Origin: Akkermansia muciniphila
GTDB taxonomy: Bacteria; Verrucomicrobiota; Verrucomicrobiia; Limisphaerales; UBA9464
Assembly (NCBI GenBank): GCA_945883815.1
Contig: CAMCYJ010000028.1
Coordinates: 1-35,320 of the forward strand
Reading direction: 5' to 3'
DNA: 35,320 bases
Every line of letters begins with the position of its first letter. Within the stretch, counting starts at the first letter, position 1. The translations under genes and the position numbers were made by a program. The notes beneath the pieces are model-generated. The model searched no databases. It had not been told where the DNA came from and saw only the letters and a program-made list of their open reading frames with translations. Positions 16,266 through 22,963 of this stretch are shown here, piece after piece.

Positions 16266-17159
16266 ATGCTGAACAGAGATTCCATGGTGGCAGTACTGAT
16301 AGGGTTGCTGGCTTGGTCTTCGATCGGGCGGGTGGATGCAGCCGACGGCACCAGCCTCGTCGGATCCATTCGGCCGACCCGTTCCTCGTCGACCGACCTC
16401 GAGGTGTCTGGACCTTTTCCGAGTGGTCGCACCAATGGGTTCATCCCGCGCGAGCGCTTGATGGAATTGCCGCTGACGGTGGTCACCAATTCCATGGACC
16501 TGGCCCGCAAGGCACCGGCCGTGTATCGGGGCATCCCGCTCCAGCAACTCCGATCACTCGTGGGTCTGGATGCATCCAGCGCTGACACGCTCTTCGCGGT
16601 TTGCAGCGACGGCTACTCGAAGGAGTTCCCGGCCGATTATCTGGAGGCGTTCCATTCGATCTTGATCCTCGAGATCGACGGTGCCGGCCCGGAGGCCTGG
16701 GGCCGGAGCAAACTGACCGGCCTCCAGATGGCCCCGTACTACATCAACGCCGCGGACTTCAGTCCGCGAGCCGACCAGACGGTCCTCGGCAGGCCTGAGC
16801 CCCTGCATTTCCCGTACAGCGTGGTGCGCATCGAATTTCGGACGGCGGCGGCCACGCTGGACCGGATCCGCCTGCCGGGAGATGCCTCAAAGTTGGCCAG
16901 ACAGGGACAGGAGATCGCCATTCGCGAGTGTTTCGGTTGCCACGGCCATGCCGACTTCGGGGGCACCCTGTCCGGAAGGCCCTGGCTCCTCATCAAGACC
17001 TGGGCGTCGAACACCAACTATTTCCGGAAGTACGTGGTCAAACCGAAGTCGGTGCAACCGACCTCGAAGATGCCGGCGTTCACGGATCTCGAGCCGCAGG
17101 TGCTGGATGCGTTGCAGGCCTATTTCCGCGAGCTTCGGGTCTCGAACGCCCCTCGCTGA
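16266..17159 (+). CDS. Exported cytochrome c fused to a molybdopterin-oxidoreductase-like domain
   Basis: Protein of 297 residues with a signal peptide ending near residue 25 (GRVDA-AD). Residues about 60-195 (RERLMELPLTVVT, VYRGIPLQQLRSLVG, TLFAVCSDGYSKEFP) resemble the sulfite-oxidase/YedY molybdopterin-binding fold. The segment AVCSDGYSKEF lacks the usual Cys-containing cofactor context, so cofactor binding is doubtful. Residues about 205-290 form a class I cytochrome c with haem motif CFGCH (222-226) and probable axial Met269 in SKMPAF. It acts in the periplasm as an electron-transfer protein. The ATG at 16266 is preferred: it opens the signal peptide and has a purine-rich GGAG nearby. 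It stands alone between a giant surface protein and the PadR locus. The fusion is unusual; the haem call is firm and the fold call moderate. Confidence 0.78.
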   Translation: MLNRDSMVAVLIGLLAWSSIGRVDAADGTSLVGSIRPTRSSSTDLEVSGPFPSGRTNGFIPRERLMELPLTVVTNSMDLARKAPAVYRGIPLQQLRSLVGLDASSADTLFAVCSDGYSKEFPADYLEAFHSILILEIDGAGPEAWGRSKLTGLQMAPYYINAADFSPRADQTVLGRPEPLHFPYSVVRIEFRTAAATLDRIRLPGDASKLARQGQEIAIRECFGCHGHADFGGTLSGRPWLLIKTWASNTNYFRKYVVKPKSVQPTSKMPAFTDLEPQVLDALQAYFRELRVSNAPR

Positions 17160-17220
17160 GGTTGGGCGATCCAGCGGGGATCAGCACGATGGTTTTGTGA
17201 CTGGACGCGCCGGGGTGGCG

Positions 17221-17427
17221 AAAAATGGGGCGGGTAGCAGTAAATGGGGCAGGGATACCGATTTTGGAAATCTCCGTCGGGCCCGGCGAAGGTCCGGTTG
17301 AACCGGTTTCCGCGGGCCATCTCTGGATAAAGGGCCCCTTGGAATTCCATGCGCACCAGTCCAGGCATGGGTCATGGATTGAAATGACAGGATCGACCCC
17401 AATTTGGAAATCGCTTCCTGACACCTT
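17221..17427 (-). mobile_element. Deletion remnant of a REP-associated tyrosine transposase (RAYT) element
   Basis: On the minus strand a frame starting at 17368 reads MPGLVRMEFQGALYPEMARG then NR, closely matching the start of RAYT/IS200-like transposases (consensus about xRxLRIEFPGALYHVxxRGN). The similarity fades after about 34 codons, and the HUH and tyrosine catalytic motifs are absent. The remnant is flanked by two related sequences: GATTTCCAAATTGGGGTCG before the start and GATTTCCAAAATCGGTATCC after it. These look like the outer ends of the original element with its middle deleted. Confidence 0.6.
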
Positions 17428-17522
17428 TCCTCCGTTCCCCCCGGAACCTTTTTTCGCAGCCGATCTTGGGGGACTTGCGACAATTCTAAAAAATTTTCAA
17501 AAAATCATACCAAGGTCTTGCA

Positions 17523-17541
17523 TGCATTGATCTGCAATGCA
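17523..17541. promoter_or_regulatory. Palindromic operator overlapping the padR leader
   Basis: A perfect inverted repeat, TGCATTG-ATCTG-CAATGCA, lies 10 bp before the chosen padR start and within the upstream in-frame ATG. PadR regulators usually repress their own promoter by binding short dyads of this kind, so autoregulation is likely. The AT-rich stretch just upstream (17484-17508) would carry the promoter. Confidence 0.6.
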
Positions 17542-17551
17542 TAGTAGCTCC

Positions 17552-17932
17552 ATGAAGATTAGCAAAGACCTCAACGCTGCCTCCGCCAGCGCCATCGTCC
17601 TTGGCATCCTTCAGACCGGTGAAAGCTACGGATACGCCATCGTCCAAAAGGTCCGTGAACTCTCCGGCGGGGAAGTCGAATGGACCGATGGGATGCTGTA
17701 CCCGATCCTTCATCGCCTGCAGGCCGATGGGCTCATCGACGCCCGTTGGGGCCAGTCGGAAACCGGTCGCAAGCGCAAGTACTACCAACTCACCGCTGCA
17801 GCGCATCCCGTGATGAACGATGACCGCAGGCAATGGCGGACCGTCCAGGCGATCCTCGATCGACTGTGGGCCATGGAGATCTCCCCAGGTTCCGCAGCGC
17901 AAGCCTCGACCGTTTCGGTTCCTGCGGTCTGA
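17552..17932 (+). CDS. PadR-family transcriptional regulator
   Basis: A 126-residue winged-helix repressor. The signature is complete: a helix-turn-helix around AIVLGILQTGESYGYAIVQK, the recognition part EWTDGMLYPILHRLQADGLI (43-62), and the wing GRKRKYYQLT (72-81), followed by a C-terminal helix. This is the short PadR-s2 type, which usually controls a neighbouring membrane protein gene. The ATG at 17537 lies inside the palindromic operator, so the ATG at 17552 (MKISKDLNAA) is preferred. The partner gene downstream is only a 40-codon stub, so the regulator may have lost its main target. The effector is unknown. Confidence 0.9.
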   Translation: MKISKDLNAASASAIVLGILQTGESYGYAIVQKVRELSGGEVEWTDGMLYPILHRLQADGLIDARWGQSETGRKRKYYQLTAAAHPVMNDDRRQWRTVQAILDRLWAMEISPGSAAQASTVSVPAV

Positions 17933-17977
17933 CCTCCACCCCGGTCGAGACAATTCCGACGCACCACGCCACTTCGC

Positions 17978-18100
17978 ATGAACCGCTCTCCATTCTCCGC
18001 CGATCTAGCCGGGCTGCCCGCCCACCTCGCCGCCGAACTCGAGGATCACCTGATGGAATCCCTCGAAGGCGACTTTGGATCGGGTATGTGCTCCGGCTAA
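17978..18100 (+). pseudogene. Truncated PadR-partner membrane protein (HAAS-like N-terminus)
   Basis: A 40-codon frame starting 45 bp after padR. Its sequence (LAGLPAHLAAELEDHLMESL) matches the short N-terminal helical domain (HAAS/permease-prefix type) of membrane proteins that are commonly paired with PadR regulators. The frame breaks off after DFGSGMCSG, before any membrane helix, and the following DNA does not continue it. It is best read as the 5' stub of a deleted gene. Confidence 0.55.
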
Positions 18101-18166
18101 GCCATCCCCAGTAAACCTTTTAGGGTCCCTGAGACCTTCTTTCGCGCGTCTTGCGCGCTCATTGAT

Positions 18167-18213
18167 TAGAAAAATAAATTATAAGGATAAATAAAAACAA
18201 AAATATACAACCC
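18167..18213 (+). promoter_or_regulatory. A/T-rich leader of the repeat-rich exported protein
   Basis: A 47-bp stretch made almost wholly of A and T, with an ATAAGGATA purine patch about 20 bp before the ATG, in otherwise very GC-rich DNA. It probably combines promoter and unstructured translation-initiation region, the A-rich leader replacing a classical ribosome-binding site. Confidence 0.45.
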
Positions 18214-21200
18214 ATGCATGCCATGAACTCCCAACAAACCCGAAAACCGGCGCTCCTCGAACGTCTTCTCGCCGTGCGGCCCTTCTGGGTCGTGGTCGTC
18301 GCCACCGCCACCCTGATGAGCGCTTCCCTGACGGCGCAGGTCAGGACATCGCCGGTTTTCCTGATGCCGGATACCACCCCGGTGCCGCCGCAGCCGCAAG
18401 TTGAACCGCCCCCGGAGAGGCCGGTGCCGCCGACGCCCTCCGCCGAGCCCCAGACACCGGCGGAGCCGGAGGGACCGCCGATCCGGCCGGAAGGCGAAAC
18501 CCTGGACGACACTGGCGGCCAATCCGGCGGCCAGGCCCTGACCGAGGCGAATGACATATTCCTCGGAGCGGGAAGTGACGAGGCATACGTCGCCGACGCT
18601 TCGGTGGCCGACACCATCGCCCAGGTGGAGACCGAGTTGCGCAAGGTGCTCAAGATCTCCGCGACGGAACCCGGTCTTCGGGTGCGGGTGCAGAAGGGGG
18701 CTTTCCTCGGTGCCACCGTCGGCCTCTGGCGGTACCTGAGTCCCGACAACATCCAGGTCTGGGCCCGATGGATCCTTCCGACCAACACGTCGTCGGGGTT
18801 GAAGCTCTTCGCCCAGTACCATTACACAGGTCCGTATTCCGGCGATTCCGCTGAGTTCTTCAATCCTGCCAACTACGCCATCTCGGAGGAGAGCCGCCTC
18901 TACGTGCAGGACACCAATATCGGCGTCGGCGGCCAGACCGCCAGCTGGACCCCAGGGCGTCCGGTCAACTTCTGGACATTCCTGACGCGGGAGGTTCCGG
19001 GCGGATCGACCTTCACTGTCGAGTCCCTCACGGCCGAGTTCGCTCCCTTGACCAACCTCTCGGTCAACGGAGACGCGTACGGAGATAAATATTTCACGGT
19101 GAGCGCCGACTTGACGACCTCCCCGGAATTCCCGGGCCTTCAGCCCATCCTCGACGTGCAGCGGACCCTCCGGAGGATCGCCAAGGAAGGAACCCGGAAG
19201 ATCACCCCAGTGTCCGGCCCGGTAAAACCCACCGAGCCTGTCACCCCGGAGAAGCCTACCGAGCCGGTCACCCCGGAGAAGCCCACTGAGCCGGTCACCC
19301 CGGAGAAGCCTACTGAGCCGGTCATCCCGGAGAAGCCTACTGAGCCGGTCATCCCGGAGAAGCCCACTGAGCCGGTCACTCCGGAGAAGCCTACTGAGCC
19401 GGTCACTCCAGGAGAGACCCCCAACCCGGGTCCTGCCGACCGATCCGAGGTGTCCGCCGGGACTCCCCCGGCCATCAAGCCGGAGCCCCCGGTTGAACCG
19501 GCGCTCCCGCCCGTCGGCCCGGAGCCGGTGGATGCCGGCGTGTCGGAGCCGGTGCAGGTCCAGCCGAGCCCGGTTAACGACGTCTTCACGATGATCGAGA
19601 CTGCCGCGCCCTTCGCCGATGATGCCACGGTCACCGACGTCATCACCCGGGTCGAAGGCCAGTTGCGCGATGCGCTCAAGCTTCCCGCGACGGACACCGG
19701 ACTCCGGGTGCGGGTGGATCGCCAGCCTTTCGGCAACCGGGTCACCGGGATGTGGCGCTACCTTGGGGGTGACGGCTTCCAGGCGTTCGCCCGCTGGAGC
19801 TACCCTTCGAACGAGCCGTCCGACCTGAAGCTCTTCGCCAACTACCAGTACACCGGACCGTCGACCGAGACCGTCGAGCTCTCGCCGGACAACCTCATCT
19901 GCCTCCTGGATCCCTGGTCCGGGGTCAATACGGCAACGTGGGCATCCAATACGCCGGTCCGCTTCAGTTCGACCGTCTCGCCCGTGCGTCCGGATGGATC
20001 GCCCCTCACCACCGATGCCCTCCGATCGGCGTTCAGCGCCCTGTCCAACCTGGAGGTCCAGGGCTACGAGAACGGCTATTTTGCAATCGCCGGCGATGTC
20101 TCCACTTCCATCGGTCTGTCGGGGATCGCGCCCTTGATCGATGTGCAGCGGATGTTCCTTGCATTCATCCGGGGCGGCGCCCCGAAGTCGGAGGGCATCG
20201 TGATGACTCCTGAGGCCATGGCGCCCAACTCCGCCCTGTTCATGTCCAAGGCGCGGGCGCTGGGCAATCCGACGGGCTCTGCGGCCAAGTCTGACCGTAC
20301 GGCCGAGCCTGCAACCACCGAAACCGTCCTCACCGCCAACGGCGGCCTCGAGGGGCTCACGCTCCAGGCCGATAATCCGAAGATCGAGGTCGCCGAGAAC
20401 CGGGCTTACATCCCCCTGTTCTTCACGGTCCTGGGCACCTATACCGGCACCAATGATGTCGTGGTGCGGGCCCGGTTCATCAGCGGCACGGCCACCCCGG
20501 GCGAGGACTTCGAACTCGGCGAACAGGATCGATCCTTGCTGGCCCAGGGTGGTCTGACGACGATGGCCTGGATTGCGGTTCCCACGCTGCTCGACGAGGT
20601 GAACGAGGGCGATGAGACGGCCGTGTTCGAGGTGTTCATCGTCGGCAGCACCAACGCGCCGATCCGCATTGAGGCGACGCTCCTTGAAGACTCCAACCCG
20701 GGCCAGGTGGGCTTTGTCTCGACCCGGTTCCAGATCAACGAGGGATCCACCAATGGCTACGCCCAGATCCGCCTGTGGCGCACCCTCAACACCCGGCAGG
20801 CCGCCACGGTGTCCTACCGGCTGGATGGCCCGGCCGCGGCTTTGGCGGTGCTTGGCGGCCAGACCCGGCGCACGGCGACCTTCCAGCCCGGGGATTCCCA
20901 GATCTTCGTCCAGATCCCGCTCGTCAACGACACCACCGCCCAGGGGACGCAGGACGTCACGCTGACGCTCGAGCCGGCCGAAGGGGGCCTGAAGCTCATG
21001 AAGGGCTTTGAGAGCACGGTATTGACCCTGGCCGACGACGAGACGCCCAGTCCGGCCGAGCCGCTGAACATCTCTCAGTATGACGCCGGGGGCGGCCAGC
21101 GCGGCGTGATGCTGTCGACCCGGGTGGCTCGCGGCTATCAAGTGCTGCTGGAGTGCTCCGACACGGGTGCGGCGGGCCCCTGGCGGCCCTACTGGCGCTT

Positions 21201-21309
21201 CGAAGGTGCCGACGTCGAGCGTGTTACCTTCGACTCCTTCGACGCCTCAGTGATGCGGATGTACCGGATCCTGCCGCCCGAGCCCCTCGACATGACCTTC
21301 CCTTGGTGA
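18214..21309 (+). CDS. Large exported protein: duplicated domain, PT-rich linker, two Calx-beta-like modules
   Basis: Protein of 1031 residues with an N-terminal signal or anchor segment (FWVVVVATATLMSASLTAQ, about 24-42) followed by a Pro/Glu-rich region. An unrecognised domain occurs twice, at about 112-325 and 450-655. Both copies share GLRVRV, WRYL, ARW..P, LKLFA.Y.YTGP and end in ILDVQR / LIDVQR. Seven 9-residue KPTEPVTPE repeats (19225-19413) form the linker. The C-terminal third has two Calx-beta-like modules (about 715-945, with IEVAENRAYIPLFFTV, GDETAVFEVFIV and FQINEGSTNGYAQIRL), then a short beta domain ending in MYRILPPEP, as in many Verrucomicrobiota surface proteins. A 991-codon minus-strand frame overlaps it but is a compositional shadow. 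Function unknown; probably envelope or matrix. Confidence 0.8.
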   Translation: MHAMNSQQTRKPALLERLLAVRPFWVVVVATATLMSASLTAQVRTSPVFLMPDTTPVPPQPQVEPPPERPVPPTPSAEPQTPAEPEGPPIRPEGETLDDTGGQSGGQALTEANDIFLGAGSDEAYVADASVADTIAQVETELRKVLKISATEPGLRVRVQKGAFLGATVGLWRYLSPDNIQVWARWILPTNTSSGLKLFAQYHYTGPYSGDSAEFFNPANYAISEESRLYVQDTNIGVGGQTASWTPGRPVNFWTFLTREVPGGSTFTVESLTAEFAPLTNLSVNGDAYGDKYFTVSADLTTSPEFPGLQPILDVQRTLRRIAKEGTRKITPVSGPVKPTEPVTPEKPTEPVTPEKPTEPVTPEKPTEPVIPEKPTEPVIPEKPTEPVTPEKPTEPVTPGETPNPGPADRSEVSAGTPPAIKPEPPVEPALPPVGPEPVDAGVSEPVQVQPSPVNDVFTMIETAAPFADDATVTDVITRVEGQLRDALKLPATDTGLRVRVDRQPFGNRVTGMWRYLGGDGFQAFARWSYPSNEPSDLKLFANYQYTGPSTETVELSPDNLICLLDPWSGVNTATWASNTPVRFSSTVSPVRPDGSPLTTDALRSAFSALSNLEVQGYENGYFAIAGDVSTSIGLSGIAPLIDVQRMFLAFIRGGAPKSEGIVMTPEAMAPNSALFMSKARALGNPTGSAAKSDRTAEPATTETVLTANGGLEGLTLQADNPKIEVAENRAYIPLFFTVLGTYTGTNDVVVRARFISGTATPGEDFELGEQDRSLLAQGGLTTMAWIAVPTLLDEVNEGDETAVFEVFIVGSTNAPIRIEATLLEDSNPGQVGFVSTRFQINEGSTNGYAQIRLWRTLNTRQAATVSYRLDGPAAALAVLGGQTRRTATFQPGDSQIFVQIPLVNDTTAQGTQDVTLTLEPAEGGLKLMKGFESTVLTLADDETPSPAEPLNISQYDAGGGQRGVMLSTRVARGYQVLLECSDTGAAGPWRPYWRFEGADVERVTFDSFDASVMRMYRILPPEPLDMTFPW
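19225..19413 (+). repeat. Seven tandem 27-bp repeats encoding KPTEPVTPE
   Basis: Seven in-frame copies of a 27-bp unit; copies four and five carry Ile for Thr and the last ends in Gly. The 27-bp period keeps the frame, so copy number could vary between strains without disrupting the protein. The encoded Pro/Thr/Glu segment is a likely extended spacer between the two duplicated domains. Confidence 0.95.
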
Positions 21310-21361
21310 GGGGTCGGATTGGTTGGTTATCCGAATAAATGGGCGAGATTCGCCCTGCAAC

Positions 21362-21399
21362 GGCCGGAGGAACTGGGTGGCTCACCCAGGCCTCCGGCC
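21362..21399. terminator. Long hairpin after the repeat-rich protein gene
   Basis: GGCCGGAGG-AA-CTGGGTG-GCT-CACCCAG-G-CCTCCGGCC: sixteen base pairs in two blocks with a small bulge and a three-base loop, 53 bp after the stop codon. It lacks a strong U-tract, but its stability suggests a terminator or transcription boundary. Confidence 0.6.
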
Positions 21400-21700
21400 C
21401 CGTCGCCTTTCTGGGCACTTTCTTGGGGCACCGAATTCGAATGCATCCCGCCCCCTGGCAGTCCCGGCGAACGCGAAGACCCGTCACCAGGTGATTTCGC
21501 CCGGGGGAGGCGTCGCCGGATTTCGCGCGGGATAGCCTCGGCAAGGCTTCCTAATCCAACGGGACGACGGGACGACGGGACGACGGGACGACGGGGCAGG
21601 GGGCCGGCGCCGGCTTCGGCAGCAGAGCTCACCTGTCCCGACTTCCGACTCGCCCGAGGCTCCTAGGCCCCGCCTCGACTTGTCGCGTGCAATCACCCCT
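21400..21700. other. Intergenic region between converging genes
   Basis: About 300 bp between the hairpin and the end of the minus-strand porin gene. It contains a short 8-bp tandem repeat (21561-21592) and otherwise no gene I can support; open frames here have no domain signal. Confidence 0.5.
21561..21592 (+). repeat. Four tandem copies of GGGACGAC
   Basis: Four perfect head-to-tail copies of an 8-bp unit, with a partial copy on either side. The period is not a multiple of three and the repeat lies between convergent genes, so it is non-coding simple-sequence DNA that may vary in copy number. Confidence 0.9.
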
Positions 21701-22963
21701 TCAGTACCCGAGAATGACTTGGAACGCTGCGAGATCCCTTCCCTGGGAGATCGGACCCGCCTGGTCGGCGAAGCTGTAGGATGCTTTCACGCTCGCCGTC
21801 CGGTTCACCTGCCAGCCCACGCAGGCTTCGATGCGCCAGACGTTGTTGTCCCAGGTCGTGGAAAGCCCGGTGGCCGGATTGGTGATCTGCTCGGGCAGTT
21901 GCTGGTTCCATCGTCCGGAGAGCCACCATCCTGGGGCGAACTTCCACTTCGACTCGATGAAATACGAAATCATGGCCACCGAACCGACCGGGCCAGGGAT
22001 CTCGAAGCGGTTCCAGTGCAGCTCCGACCACACCTCCAGCGGGCCGTGCGCCCAGGACAGGTCGCAGCCCACGGCGTCCTGCGTGGGTTCGTACCACCGG
22101 GTGCCCGCCGGGAGGCCCGGTGATTTGGCCGTGAGGTAGGATCCGCTGCTGGCGCTGAGCCCGAGGTTCCAGTCGGTCACGGGACGGAACCCCAGGCGAC
22201 CCTGGTAGGTCAGCGAGGCGGCGTTGAGCCCGCGGTCCCAGAGGTCCCACTCGGTGGGGCGCGAGCTGAGCGCGTTGTTCTTGATCTCGAAGGCGTAGTC
22301 GAATTTCGAGACCGTTCCGTCGATGCGGAAGCCGCTGCAATAAGATGGACCCCACACGATGGGCGCCCAGCGAGTCCGGTCGGCTTCACGACCCTTGCGA
22401 GCGAGGAAGCCCGCCACAGGCGGCGCAACCGTGGGAGCCGTCTGGCCGTCGCCGGCGGTGGTAACCCACTCGTAGGCCAGCGGCGCGGTGACCATGGGGT
22501 TGTCCCACTCGAGGTATCGGCGCGCCCACTGGCCGTAGGCCGTCCCAAACTTGCCCACCGTGAAGCGCATCGGACCGTCGAGCGGATCCAGGCGCAGGTA
22601 GTATTCGTCGGGCCGTGCCTTGGCCACGCCGTCGGTGGCGTCGAACCCACGGTCGGCGCGGCCCAGGGCAAATAAGGTGAGTTTCTCGCCGTAGTCCACT
22701 TGCCCGAGGACGCTGACCCGCGGGCTGGCGAGCACGTCGCTGCCTGCCTTGTAGATGCCGGGTGCCGGTCGGCTGGTGATGAGCGTGTCGCTGGTGAGGT
22801 AGAGGTCGGTGTCGAAGGTCAGGTCGCCGCTCTCCGACTGGAAAAAGGTCGCCTCGCGGAAGGTGTCGGCGAGATCGTCGAGATGGTCGCCCGAAGCGGG
22901 TGGAATGAAGGCCAGCAGGCCTGCGGATGCGGCCGTGGCCGCGCGGATGGTGCGGTTCTTCAT
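21701..22963 (-). CDS. Porin-like outer-membrane beta-barrel protein
   Basis: A 420-residue protein with a signal peptide ending near residue 25 (PPASG-D). The mature part is rich in alternating aromatic strands (LTLFALGRADRGF, YYLRLDPLDGPMRFTVGKFG, ASVKASYSFADQ) and finishes with VILGY, a C-terminal aromatic as recognised by the outer-membrane insertion machinery. It is therefore predicted to be an outer-membrane barrel, perhaps a porin for a small solute. Its ATG overlaps the stop of the adenylate cyclase gene (ATGA), so it is translationally coupled as the third gene of the operon. No specific porin family is recognised. Confidence 0.75.
   Translation of the reverse strand: MKNRTIRAATAASAGLLAFIPPASGDHLDDLADTFREATFFQSESGDLTFDTDLYLTSDTLITSRPAPGIYKAGSDVLASPRVSVLGQVDYGEKLTLFALGRADRGFDATDGVAKARPDEYYLRLDPLDGPMRFTVGKFGTAYGQWARRYLEWDNPMVTAPLAYEWVTTAGDGQTAPTVAPPVAGFLARKGREADRTRWAPIVWGPSYCSGFRIDGTVSKFDYAFEIKNNALSSRPTEWDLWDRGLNAASLTYQGRLGFRPVTDWNLGLSASSGSYLTAKSPGLPAGTRWYEPTQDAVGCDLSWAHGPLEVWSELHWNRFEIPGPVGSVAMISYFIESKWKFAPGWWLSGRWNQQLPEQITNPATGLSTTWDNNVWRIEACVGWQVNRTASVKASYSFADQAGPISQGRDLAAFQVILGY

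Noticed and set aside
18166..21141. A 991-codon open frame on the minus strand opposite the repeat-rich protein
   Set aside because: The plus-strand frame has a signal segment, Calx-beta-like motifs and a duplicated domain, while the minus frame only shows Arg/Gly/Leu-rich composition and the mirror of the tandem repeat. It is a high-GC shadow.
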